Shown: piece after piece, positions 1 to 7,166 of the stretch
Position numbering within the stretch: position 1 is the first letter of the stretch
Layout of the letters: each line of letters begins with the position of its first letter
Origin: Bacteroidales bacterium UBA5621
Lineage (GTDB): Bacteria > Bacteroidota > Bacteroidia > Bacteroidales > VadinHA17
DNA length: 7,180 nucleotides
Assembly (NCBI GenBank): GCA_002424525.1
Contig: DIKJ01000180.1
Span: 17,230-24,409, forward strand
Direction of reading: 5' to 3'
Made by a program: the position numbers and the translations under genes
Notes under the pieces: model-generated
The model's input: the letters and a program-made list of their open reading frames with translations, nothing else
What the model was told of the DNA's origin: nothing
Database searches by the model: none

Positions 1-552
1 ATTCAGCGCTATGGAATGGAAGTTTACGGAGGATTCATCGTTGGATTCGATAATGATCCTCCAAACATTTTTGACAGGCAGATCGATTTTATTCAAAAAA
101 GCGGGATCATAACTGCTATGGTGGGGTTACTTAATGCCCCGCGATTATCAAAGCTCTACCGGCGATTGCAGGATGAAGGCAGGATAATTGATGAATTTAC
201 CGGAGATAATACTGATTACTCAATAAATTTTATTCCTAAAATGGGCAAAAATGAGCTATTGGAAGGGTATCAGAAAATAATCCGGGATATCTATTCCTGT
301 AAGGCCTATTATGCCAGAGTATTAACCTTTTTGAAACAGTATGATCCCCCGTTTGTCGAGCCATTGTCATTTAAGAGGGTTATGGCACTTATAAAATCGA
401 TATTTTATATAGGGATCATCAGAAAGAACCGTATTTATTTCTGGAAAATACTTTTCTGGAGTATCCTCAACAAACCAAAGACGTTCCCGCTGGCAGTCAC
501 CTACAGCATTTACGGATATCATTTCAGAAAAGTATTCAGGGATGTTATCTGA
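1..552 (+). CDS. B12-binding radical SAM protein, C-terminal part (DUF4070 region), cut by window edge
   Basis: The frame is open from base 1 (first residues I-Q-R-Y-G), so the gene begins before the window; 183 residues are visible. GGFIVGFD (residues 10-17 of the visible part) followed by RQIDFIQKSG, LLNAP (43-47) and KLYRRL is the pattern I recognise from the end of the radical SAM barrel and the following DUF4070 domain of B12-binding-domain radical SAM proteins. The N-terminal cobalamin domain and the CxxxCxxC cluster motif would lie upstream and cannot be seen. The last 60 or so residues are basic and aromatic, without a clear membrane helix. Such proteins are cytoplasmic and are thought to carry out radical-based modifications (often methylations), but most DUF4070 members have no known substrate. 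The gene converges on the aldo/keto reductase remnant with only 6 bases between the stop codons, so no separate terminator fits there. The family call is firm; the function is open. Confidence 0.85.
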   Translation: MQRYGMEVYGGFIVGFDNDPPNIFDRQIDFIQKSGIITAMVGLLNAPRLSKLYRRLQDEGRIIDEFTGDNTDYSINFIPKMGKNELLEGYQKIIRDIYSCKAYYARVLTFLKQYDPPFVEPLSFKRVMALIKSIFYIGIIRKNRIYFWKILFWSILNKPKTFPLAVTYSIYGYHFRKVFRDVI

Positions 553-558
553 TCGGTT

Positions 559-1118
559 TCAGGCCAGGAGAAAATCCCTCGGAACATCCCTAAGCCGGGA
601 GATATCTGCTATTTTCTTCTTAACATTAAAACCTGAAGGACATTTCACACTGCAGGTTTCGCACTTATCACACAGATTGTCTGATAATCCGGCCTCTGCC
701 AGGGTGAACCATGCCTGCTCCATGTTCCTGTAACCGTATGAATACATATAGCTTCGCATTATAGCAGGAATATCGAGGTTATGAGGGCATTGGGGAATAC
801 ACTCTCTGCATTGCTGGCAATAGAGCCCGGTCTCGGACCCGATAGATGCAATCTTCAGGTCTTTCATCTCCTGTTCCGACATTTTCAGGTCCCGGATCAT
901 TGCCAGGTTTTTCTGCAATTCGTCAAGCGATGTCATTCCGGAAACGATAGTTGAAACTTTTTCATTCTGCAGAACCCATTTGAGGGCCGCGCTGATATTC
1001 ATGGGAGGACCTGATTTATCCCGTGCTGCACCTGCTGTTGTCTTCATGGCAATAATGCAGCCCCCGATAGTCCTGTAAAACTCTTTTTCAGAAGCTCACG
1101 GCGATTTTTCGCTTCCAT
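559..1118 (-). pseudogene. Aldo/keto reductase with C-terminal 2x[4Fe-4S] domain, internally deleted and frameshifted
   Basis: Two pieces of one gene are joined out of frame. The 5' piece (1118 down to 1044) encodes 24 residues with a Tat-like start, NRRELLKKS. The 3' piece is open from about 1070 down to 559; from its first ATG at 1047 it gives 162 residues. Just before that ATG the frame reads G-C-I-I-A followed by MKT, which matches a late barrel strand of aldo/keto reductases (G-[IV]-[IV]-A-M-K-T), so the homology runs through the ATG and that codon is internal. Next come AALKWVLQN and a C-terminal ferredoxin-like domain with CxxCxxCxxxCP at Cys77/80/83/87 and again at Cys126/129/132/136. 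The catalytic Asp-Tyr-Lys-His region and most of the barrel, probably about 200 residues or more, are missing, so the product cannot be a working reductase. Intact relatives are exported or cytoplasmic oxidoreductases of unknown sugar or carbonyl substrate. The remaining open part could still be translated as a small Fe-S protein, but no ribosome binding site precedes 1047. Confidence 0.8.
1044..1118 (-). other. Stranded Tat signal-peptide start of the broken aldo/keto reductase
   Basis: This short frame reads MEAKNRRELLKKSF, then TGLSGAALLP, then a stop (TGA overlapping the ATG at 1047). R6-R7-E8-L9-L10-K11 fits the twin-arginine consensus RRxFLK with Phe replaced by Leu, and the small hydrophobic stretch after it is the expected h-region. 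It ends exactly where the other frame begins to read aldo/keto reductase sequence. It is best read as the real start of the gene, left behind by the deletion, and not as an independent peptide gene. Confidence 0.65.
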
Positions 1119-1124
1119 AACTGA

Positions 1125-1156
1125 CAAACTTTAATTAATATTTTCAATTTAACAAA
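1125..1156 (-). promoter_or_regulatory. Possible Bacteroidota-type promoter for the aldo/keto reductase remnant
   Basis: On the minus strand TTTG (1156-1153) is followed after 20 bases by AAAGTTTG (1132-1125). This differs from the Bacteroidota -7 consensus TAnnTTTG only at the first base, and the spacing is right. Transcription would start almost at the ATG at 1118, leaving a very short leader. That, together with the AT-rich surroundings, keeps this tentative. Confidence 0.3.
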
Positions 1157-1312
1157 CCAGCTGATTATGTCAATTCTTCAGATAAAGATAAGAATAATTT
1201 TCCCTGGTTTTGATTCAGATCATAAATACCACACCGATGATTCATCCCGCGATCTGAAGATCTGGAATGATTAGATCTAATGTGACCAAGACGTACCCTG
1301 TTAGGAAGGGGA

Positions 1313-2620
1313 CTACCTGTTCTCCTTAATATCATACGCCATTAAAGCCTTCCCGTGCCTGATGTAAAGGTATCCGTTGTGGATAACGGGATGGGCCCAG
1401 TATGGACCGGAGCCAAGTCTGATCTTAAAACTGCTTATGAGATCGAATTTCGCCGGACCTGGCCTTACAAGTCCTACGTTTCCGTGCTTCTCGTCATAGA
1501 TGTACAGCATTCCGTCGGCGGCGATAATTGATCCCTTGCATTGCCAGTGTTCTTCCCACATCTTCTCCCCGGTGTCCCATTTAATGCAGCACCAGTTGCC
1601 ATCACCATTATTAATCCAGTTGGCGCCGTAAATATATCCGTCAATCATAACGACTCCTCCATGATGAACATCAAGTACATCGTCATTCCAGATAACATCT
1701 GCACTTCTCCCATCACCGGCAATACCGATCAGTCTGCCCTCCGAATCATAGCCTCCGGTAACATATACCTTCCCATCGTGAAACAACGGTGTAACACATT
1801 TTATAAGATCACGTGATCCTGCCCTGGAGGTATGCGCAACCCTCCAGAGAATATCACCGCTGGAAACGTCAACTGCAAAAGTATATCCAAGCGATACATT
1901 TATTAACATTTGCATGCCGGCATAATCAACCAGGATAGGGGAGATGTAACCAGGCTTGTCGTTCAGAGAGGGAGATTTCCAGATTAGAGCTCCTGTAGTT
2001 TTGTCAAGAGCAATGGTCATTGTTTCGGGACCACCAGGTGTATAATAAAGCTTATCTCCATCGATTATAACCGATTCGGCAATACCCCAGCTGCCATAAG
2101 TACCTTTGTGAATTTCACTGGCCGCCTGGGACCAGATTATGTCTCCGCTACTGGCATCAATACAGGCAAGATCGCCGTAACCACTGGATACATAAACCCT
2201 GTCGCCATCAATAGTTGGTGTACACCTGGTTTCCGGATGGGATGCGTTCCAGGCCCTCCCGTAGGGTGTTTGCCACTTTATTTCACCAGATTCATCAAGG
2301 GCAACCAGTACATCAGTTTCTTTGTCAATGCCTGTAATATAGATAGTATTGTTACCAATAGCCGGAGAGGAGTGTCCTGCAGGCAACTCTGTATTGGCCC
2401 AGATGAGAGATGGCCCGCCATCGGGCCATGATTTCAGCAGGCCTGTTTCTGATGATACGCCAGTACGGTTATCTTCCCTCCATCCTATGATCCTTCCGGA
2501 AAGATCGACAGCATCACCGCTCCTGACCGGTCCTTTGCAGGAGGTGACTAAATAGCCCATAACCAGAAGAACTAAAACTGCAGTTGGAATGATCAGAACC
2601 CTTTTGAAATAATTTGACAT
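1313..2620 (-). CDS. Lipoprotein with PQQ-like beta-propeller repeats
   Basis: This intact 435-residue protein begins with a lipoprotein signal peptide: basic MSNYFKR, a hydrophobic stretch (8-24), and the lipobox V-T-S-C with the lipidated Cys at 28. The mature protein is therefore membrane-anchored, in the periplasm or at the cell surface. The rest is a beta-propeller of the PQQ-like (quinoprotein alcohol dehydrogenase-like) fold. Repeated blade signatures of the form A-x-D-x-x-(S/T)-G-x-(I/L)-x-W appear near residues 107-116, 153-163, 204-214, 249-259 and 346-355, and DG-x-(V/I/L)-Y strands come between them. A WCCIKW motif lies at 343-348. At 435 residues it is shorter than true PQQ dehydrogenases (usually above 550), and I see no feature that guarantees PQQ binding. 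It may be a structural or binding protein, and a catalytic role is unproven. It stands alone on its strand with its own promoter, divergent from the flavoprotein. No Shine-Dalgarno precedes the ATG, which is usual for Bacteroidota. Confidence 0.9.
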   Translation of the reverse strand: MSNYFKRVLIIPTAVLVLLVMGYLVTSCKGPVRSGDAVDLSGRIIGWREDNRTGVSSETGLLKSWPDGGPSLIWANTELPAGHSSPAIGNNTIYITGIDKETDVLVALDESGEIKWQTPYGRAWNASHPETRCTPTIDGDRVYVSSGYGDLACIDASSGDIIWSQAASEIHKGTYGSWGIAESVIIDGDKLYYTPGGPETMTIALDKTTGALIWKSPSLNDKPGYISPILVDYAGMQMLINVSLGYTFAVDVSSGDILWRVAHTSRAGSRDLIKCVTPLFHDGKVYVTGGYDSEGRLIGIAGDGRSADVIWNDDVLDVHHGGVVMIDGYIYGANWINNGDGNWCCIKWDTGEKMWEEHWQCKGSIIAADGMLYIYDEKHGNVGLVRPGPAKFDLISSFKIRLGSGPYWAHPVIHNGYLYIRHGKALMAYDIKENR

Positions 2621-2675
2621 ATTGTAAAGTATTTATTTATAAATGGTTACTCATTTTATTATTTAAGAAGCCGGA

Positions 2676-2706
2676 CAAAGATATATAAACGACGATCAGG
2701 CTCCAA
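2676..2706 (-). promoter_or_regulatory. Bacteroidota-type promoter of the beta-propeller lipoprotein gene
   Basis: On the minus strand TTG (2706-2704) is followed by a 20-base spacer and then TATCTTTG (2683-2676). This is an exact fit to the Bacteroidota -7 element TAnnTTTG with a -33 TTG at the usual distance of 19-21 bases. A run of ten T (A on the plus strand, 2708-2717) lies directly upstream and could act as an AT-rich UP-like element. The start of transcription would be near 2669, giving a leader of about 50 bases before the ATG at 2620. The pattern is seen directly; its activity is inferred. Confidence 0.6.
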
Positions 2707-2771
2707 TAAAAAAAAAAGAAAAACTCACTTAGCCCACTGCCTGAGAATTCGTTATCATTCGTTGGCAATAG

Positions 2772-3911
2772 TGTCCTGCTCAATACAAATCTCAGAATTA
2801 TCGGCCTCATTTTAAATATGTACCTGCGTTATTCTTATTTACAGCACCGATCGATTCAACTGGCAGGGAGATACCCTATGCCGGAAGGGACGGAAGAATA
2901 CTTCAGAGTGTCGGGGAGAGGTTCCTCCCTTCAGAAGATCAGCAGTTTTTCCTGAAAGGGGGCTCTGTAGATGATCCTCATTACACCATTAAAGGACCCG
3001 ACACACTTCCATTTTCACGGATGGTTGAACAGGGGTATAAACTCCCTTTTTATGCAGATCTGTCAACCCTTCCCGAAACTGAGCGCAGGGTGATATGGGG
3101 AATGATGGTAGGGGAGGAAGGGAAAACAAGGGTACCTGTTTATGAGAATTATAAAAATGCTGGTTTTGATCCTGAGAAGCACGTCCTGCAGTGCTACGGC
3201 AGCGGCTGGACTTCAGCCGCCTTCCTTCCTCAGGAGAGGCAGTTATTCGGACTGCCCGGAGGTTTCTTTCACGACTGGGAGCTGGGCACGAATATTAAAG
3301 GGCTCTATGCAGCAGGTGACGCTCTGTATGCATCGAATTGTTACGGACATGCTGCTGCAACAGGTTATTATGCAGGACGCCATGCTTCAAAATTTGCTTC
3401 GTCTGAGCGCCTGGTCGCGGTGGAGAGGCAACAGTCCGGGAAAGAAAAAACCCGCGTTTATGCTCCTCTGAAAAACAATCCCCGTACAGCTGTCGGATGG
3501 AAAGAACTGAATATGGCGATCTCAAAAACAATGCAGAATTATTGCGGTGACGTTAAGCATGATGAGTTGCTTAAAACAGGGCTGCAGCGCCTGAAGGATT
3601 ATAATGATGAGGTTTTACCGGATACGTTTGCCTATAATCCACATGAGCTGGTCAGATTATTGGAGGTATTCGATATCCTCACAGTTTCAGAGATCATTTT
3701 ACGTTCTTGCCTTGCCCGCAGAGCGAGTTCCGGCCCATTATGTTTTAAAAGAGGTGATACCTCCGACTCCGAAACCCAGCCGGACAGGAAATTAATTATT
3801 ATAAAGCAGGAAAACAACAGGATTGTCCTGAGTGAAAAACCTCTGGATTTTTATGGCGATCTGAAAGAGAACTACGAAAAATACAACCAGTATTACCCGG
3901 AAAGATTGTAA
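2772..3911 (+). pseudogene. FAD-dependent oxidoreductase (fumarate reductase/AprA-like flavoprotein), N-terminus missing
   Basis: The frame is open from 2772, just after an in-frame TAG (2769-2771), and contains no ATG, GTG or TTG until the ATG at 3021. Protein-like sequence clearly runs upstream of that ATG (PIDSTGREIPY from 2847, then GERFLPS, then YTIKGP), so 3021 is not the true start. The remaining part has the second half of the FAD-binding domain, with GLYAAGD (3300-3320) followed by YGHAAATGYYAGRHA, where the GD contacts FAD. After it comes a helical C-terminal domain with SCLARRASS and PLDFYGD, as in fumarate reductase/succinate dehydrogenase-type flavoproteins. The N-terminal GxGxxG nucleotide-binding fold is absent, and the 151 bases back to the lipoprotein gene are too short to hold it. 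Intact relatives are above 500 residues and move electrons between FAD and a ferredoxin partner, here the next gene. A truncated but translated product from 3021 (296 residues) cannot be excluded, but it would not bind FAD normally. Confidence 0.75.
3899..3904 (+). promoter_or_regulatory. Possible ribosome binding site of the ferredoxin gene
   Basis: GGAAAG lies 9 bases before the ATG at 3914, inside the last codons of the flavoprotein. It supports 3914 over the in-frame ATG at 3929 as the start and suggests coupled translation of the pair. Shine-Dalgarno use is weak in Bacteroidota, so this is only supportive. Confidence 0.4.
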
Positions 3912-3913
3912 AT

Positions 3914-4195
3914 ATGACAAAACATACTATGGAATTTACAGAAATGCCGGCATCAAAACCTATTCTTTTTGATGCTGAAAAATGCACAGGATGCAACAGT
4001 TGCGTGGAGATCTGCCAGGTAGACGTTTTCATCCCGAATCCCGATAAAGGGGCCCCTCCTGTCGTGTTATTCCCTGGTGAATGCTGGTATTGCGGCAGTT
4101 GTGTGGTAGTGTGCCCCGTGAAAGGGGCCATAACCCTCAGGCACCCTTTAATGAACCAGGTTCACTGGGTGGAAAAGAGTCACCTGGCAACTTAG
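3914..4195 (+). CDS. Small ferredoxin with two [4Fe-4S] sites, partner of the upstream flavoprotein
   Basis: This 93-residue protein has two complete cluster motifs: CxxCxxCxxxC at Cys24/27/30/34 (CTGCNSCVEIC) and CxxCxxCxxxCP at Cys57/60/63/67 (CWYCGSCVVVCP). Between them is a 22-residue linker, and a short tail after the second motif contains HPLMNQVHW. It has no signal peptide and should be cytoplasmic. The order flavoprotein then ferredoxin, the 2-base gap and the Trp/Tyr-rich second cluster resemble the AprA/AprB arrangement of adenylylsulfate reductase and the many uncharacterised relatives of that pair. AprB proper is longer, with a C-terminal tail that wraps the flavoprotein, so I do not call this AprB. 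Its likely job is to pass electrons to or from the flavoprotein FAD. Since that flavoprotein is truncated here, this intact gene may be orphaned. Confidence 0.85.
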   Translation: MTKHTMEFTEMPASKPILFDAEKCTGCNSCVEICQVDVFIPNPDKGAPPVVLFPGECWYCGSCVVVCPVKGAITLRHPLMNQVHWVEKSHLAT

Positions 4196-4303
4196 ATTAT
4201 TTAACCATTTTGAGATTGAATTCATAATTTCCATAAATGAACAAATCACTAAATAACTAGTTGTTAATAAGGCGCAGAAAAGAAAAAAGAGGGGGTAATC
4301 ACG

Positions 4304-4323
4304 AATCCGTCCGGTACGGAATT
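4304..4323 (+). repeat. Imperfect inverted repeat upstream of the rhamnosidase
   Basis: AATCCGT (4304-4310) and ACGGAATT (4316-4323) pair as a stem with a one-base bulge around the loop CCGGT. No T-run follows, so it does not look like an intrinsic terminator for the ferredoxin gene. Its place about 70 bases before the rhamnosidase start would suit an operator, but the match is short and could be chance. The rest of the 4196-4391 spacer is AT-rich, with a purine tract (4276-4296) and no gene. Confidence 0.25.
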
Positions 4324-4391
4324 AAAATGCTTTTAGTACCTTGCAGGTATTGATTGGCCGCTATATTTTTTTAACCATTACATTATTAAGT

Positions 4392-7163
4392 ATGAAGAAG
4401 TTTACATACGCCCTGGTAAGTATATTATTCTTATTCACCTTCCGGTCCGAAGCCGGAATAACTCCCACCAAACTAAAATGTGAAAACCTTGACAATCCTC
4501 AGGTGGTTGATGTCATTAAACCACGCCTGTCGTGGGTTAATACTGCAGGTGAAGGTGAGCGGGGGCAGGTTCAGAGTGCCTGGGAAATCAGAGTAGCCGG
4601 AACACAGGAAAAACTATTGAACGGGGAGGCTGATTTATGGAATAGCGGTAAAGTAAATACAAATCAATCAGTTAATGTAATCTATGGTGGCCGTGCCCTT
4701 ACATCAAGGCAGGATTGCTGGTGGCAGGTAAGGACATGGGATAAAGACGGAAAAGTTTCGGAATGGAGCCAGCCGGCTTTCTGGAGTATGGGCCTGCCCG
4801 ATCCGGGAGAATGGAAAGCGAAATGGATAGGGGCACCATGGCAGGGTGAAGAACCCATCCCTGATCCTGTCCGAAATGAAAACAGACAGATGGTGCTGAA
4901 GGAAATGCCCCCGCCGGCACCCTTATTGAGAAAAAAGATCAATATAAGCAAGGAGATTAAAGATGCCAGGGCTTTTGTTACCGGCCTGGGGTATTTCGAA
5001 TTTTATGTGAACGGAGAAAAAGTGAGTGATGATGTTCTGGTTCCAAACCAGACAAATTATGGCAAGAGGCCGGGACTTGAAAAAGCCGGGATACCTCTCC
5101 CTGATGATTTCAGGGAATACAGGGTAATGTACCTGTCCTATAATATTTCAGATCTGCTGAAGAAGGGAGAAAATGTCATGGGAGCCATCGTAGGCAACGG
5201 TTTTTACAACGCTCCCATGAACTGGACAGAATCCTACGGAACGCCAAGGTTCTTGGGTCAGATTTATATCACTTATACTGATGGCACCGAGGACATTATT
5301 GTATCTGATGAGAGCTGGAAAGCATCAAAAAGCCCTATTGTCATGGATCTGATCTACCAGGGCGAACATTACGATGCCCGGCTCGAGCAACCCGGCTGGA
5401 ACGCGCCGGGATTTGATGATGCATCGTGGGAGAATGCAGTTTTGAGAAGAAAGCCGGAAGGTATCATGAAGGCTCATATGTCTCCGGCTGACAAAGTAAT
5501 GGAACGATTGAAACCTGTAGCAATCATTAAGAATGCCGATGGCAGGTATTTTGTGGATTTTGGTGAAGAAATATCAGGATGGATAAGAATATCAGGCGTT
5601 CAGGGCAATCCGGGCCATGTGATAGACTTTGATTATATATGCGAATCGACGATGGGAGACAATACCTACACCTTAAAGGGAGGGGGAAATGAATCATATG
5701 CGGCACGCTTCACCTGGTTTGTCTTCAGGCAGGTTGTAGTAACCAACTGGCCGGGAAACCTGAGTGCCGACCAGATCACTGCTGAAGCTGTTTATACCGA
5801 TGTGGAGACAACCGGAAAATTTGAAACGTCAAATCCGCTTTTCAACACCATTAACCGTATATGGTGGCGTAGCCAGACCGATAATATGCATGGCGGAATA
5901 GTCAGCGACTGTCCGCACAGGGAGCGGTCAGCCTACACCGGCGACGGACAGGTGGCATGCGTAACCGTAATGCACAATTTTGATTCAAGAGCGTTCTATA
6001 CCAAGTGGATACAGGACATTGTCGGCGCGCAGATTGAAGAGACAGGATATGTACCCAACGGTGCTCCCTGGCAGCCCGGCTGCGGGGGCGGCGTCGCCTG
6101 GGGCGCAGCCGTCAACATTATGCCATGGGAATATTTTTTGCATTACGGCGATACTGCCATGCTCGCGTACACCTACGATGCCATGAAAGGATATATCAGG
6201 TATATGCTGACCTGGACTGACAGGGATGGTATCATGAATTCGCAACGGGAAGGGAACAACGGGCAGCCCCTGAGATGGTTCAACCTGGGTGACTGGTGTG
6301 CGCCCTCCGAACTGCCGCCGGATGTTATGGTCCACACTTTCTACCTGTGGCGTTGTGCTGATTTTACTTCAAAGGCAGCTAAAGTGCTGGGAAACAACAA
6401 TGACGCAAAGGAATACGCAGCACTGGCAGAAAGAACAAAGCAGGCATTCCTTAAGAAGTTCTATGATGAAGAGAAGGGAACCTACGGCCCTTACGGAGGT
6501 AACATTTTTGCACTGGTGATGGGAGTTCCGGCCGATCAGGAGAAAAGGGTACTTGATGCACTTAAACGAGACATTGCAGATAACGACGGTCACCTCGATA
6601 CCGGTATCTTCGGCACACAGTTCTTTTTTGAGATACTTGCCGAATATGGCATGAACGACCTGGCTTATGAGGCAATGAATAAAAGGACACAGCCCTCGTA
6701 TGGATGGTGGATTGAGCAGGGAGCCACCACAACCTGGGAGCGCTGGGATGGCGGCGGATCACGTAACCATCCCATGTTCGGCGGAGGTATTGTATGGTTC
6801 TACAGGAAACTTGCAGGAATGAATGCCGATCCTGAAAATCCGGGATACCGCAAAATTATTTTCCGTCCTCAGCCTGCAGGCGACCTGAAATTTGCATCCT
6901 ATTCAAATCTTACTCCTTATGGTACCGCCGGAATCCGGTGGGAAAAGAAAGATAATAATTTCATAATGGAAGTGAATGTTCCGGTCGGCAGTACTGCAAC
7001 GGTTTATGTGCCTGCCGGGACAGCGGGTGAAATCAGGGAAAGCGGAAAGCCAATAAAAAAGAACAATAAAAACATTTCATTTATCGGAAACGAGGGCAAT
7101 TATGCTGTTTTAAGTATAAATTCAGGCGCCTATGTTTTCTCATCTGTGATATCAAACAAATAA
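4392..7163 (+). CDS. Secreted GH78 alpha-L-rhamnosidase
   Basis: This complete 923-residue enzyme hydrolyses terminal alpha-L-rhamnose from glycans or glycosides by an inverting mechanism (family knowledge). The start at 4392 gives a Sec signal peptide: MKKF, a hydrophobic core (5-17) and likely cleavage after S19-E20-A21. No lipobox is seen, so it is probably periplasmic. Domains in order: an Ig/FN3-like N-terminal module ending in the KPRLSW region (about 22-150); the Bac_rhamnosid_N jelly roll (about 190-360, with GLGYFEFYVNGEKVSD); a second beta domain (about 375-485, with VDFGEEISGWIRI); the (alpha/alpha)6 catalytic barrel (about 485-830); and a C-terminal beta domain (830-905). The acidic motif DCPHRERSAYTGD places D506, E511 and D518 at the same spacing (+5, +12) as the rhamnose-binding acids I recall from Bacillus RhaB. 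E783 in ATTTWERWD fits the catalytic base, and H793 in NHPMFGG is conserved in the family. The gene is separate from the ferredoxin gene by 196 bases. No Shine-Dalgarno is seen, and TTG-N18-TATATTTT (4341-4369) is only a weak promoter candidate. Confidence 0.93.
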   Translation: MKKFTYALVSILFLFTFRSEAGITPTKLKCENLDNPQVVDVIKPRLSWVNTAGEGERGQVQSAWEIRVAGTQEKLLNGEADLWNSGKVNTNQSVNVIYGGRALTSRQDCWWQVRTWDKDGKVSEWSQPAFWSMGLPDPGEWKAKWIGAPWQGEEPIPDPVRNENRQMVLKEMPPPAPLLRKKINISKEIKDARAFVTGLGYFEFYVNGEKVSDDVLVPNQTNYGKRPGLEKAGIPLPDDFREYRVMYLSYNISDLLKKGENVMGAIVGNGFYNAPMNWTESYGTPRFLGQIYITYTDGTEDIIVSDESWKASKSPIVMDLIYQGEHYDARLEQPGWNAPGFDDASWENAVLRRKPEGIMKAHMSPADKVMERLKPVAIIKNADGRYFVDFGEEISGWIRISGVQGNPGHVIDFDYICESTMGDNTYTLKGGGNESYAARFTWFVFRQVVVTNWPGNLSADQITAEAVYTDVETTGKFETSNPLFNTINRIWWRSQTDNMHGGIVSDCPHRERSAYTGDGQVACVTVMHNFDSRAFYTKWIQDIVGAQIEETGYVPNGAPWQPGCGGGVAWGAAVNIMPWEYFLHYGDTAMLAYTYDAMKGYIRYMLTWTDRDGIMNSQREGNNGQPLRWFNLGDWCAPSELPPDVMVHTFYLWRCADFTSKAAKVLGNNNDAKEYAALAERTKQAFLKKFYDEEKGTYGPYGGNIFALVMGVPADQEKRVLDALKRDIADNDGHLDTGIFGTQFFFEILAEYGMNDLAYEAMNKRTQPSYGWWIEQGATTTWERWDGGGSRNHPMFGGGIVWFYRKLAGMNADPENPGYRKIIFRPQPAGDLKFASYSNLTPYGTAGIRWEKKDNNFIMEVNVPVGSTATVYVPAGTAGEIRESGKPIKKNNKNISFIGNEGNYAVLSINSGAYVFSSVISNK

Positions 7164-7166
7164 TTT

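Noticed and set aside
1251..1280. GATCTGAAGATC and TTAGATCTAA palindromes after the lipoprotein gene
   Set aside because: The arms are about five bases long with almost no loop and no T-run follows, so they do not support a terminator or a defined operator.
2108..2555. Plus-strand open frames opposite the beta-propeller lipoprotein gene (also 1541-1816)
   Set aside because: They lie fully inside a well-supported coding gene, have unlikely compositions and match no family I recognise.
1313..2620. Calling the beta-propeller protein a PQQ-dependent alcohol dehydrogenase
   Set aside because: It shares the blade pattern but is too short for the known enzymes, and I cannot point to the PQQ and calcium ligands.
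2747..2763. ATTCGTT repeated with a 10-base period
   Set aside because: Only two copies of seven bases, without further extension; most likely chance.
2818..2955. ATG at 2818 as a replacement start for the flavoprotein
   Set aside because: It opens a different frame that ends after about 45 codons with no recognisable protein, so it does not restore the N-terminus.
4341..4391. TTG start for the rhamnosidase, 17 codons upstream of the ATG at 4392
   Set aside because: It would bury the Sec signal peptide that begins cleanly at the ATG (MKKF plus hydrophobic core), and no ribosome binding site supports the TTG.
5985..6762. Minus-strand open frames opposite the rhamnosidase catalytic domain
   Set aside because: They are antisense to conserved GH78 motifs and show no start signals or domain patterns.
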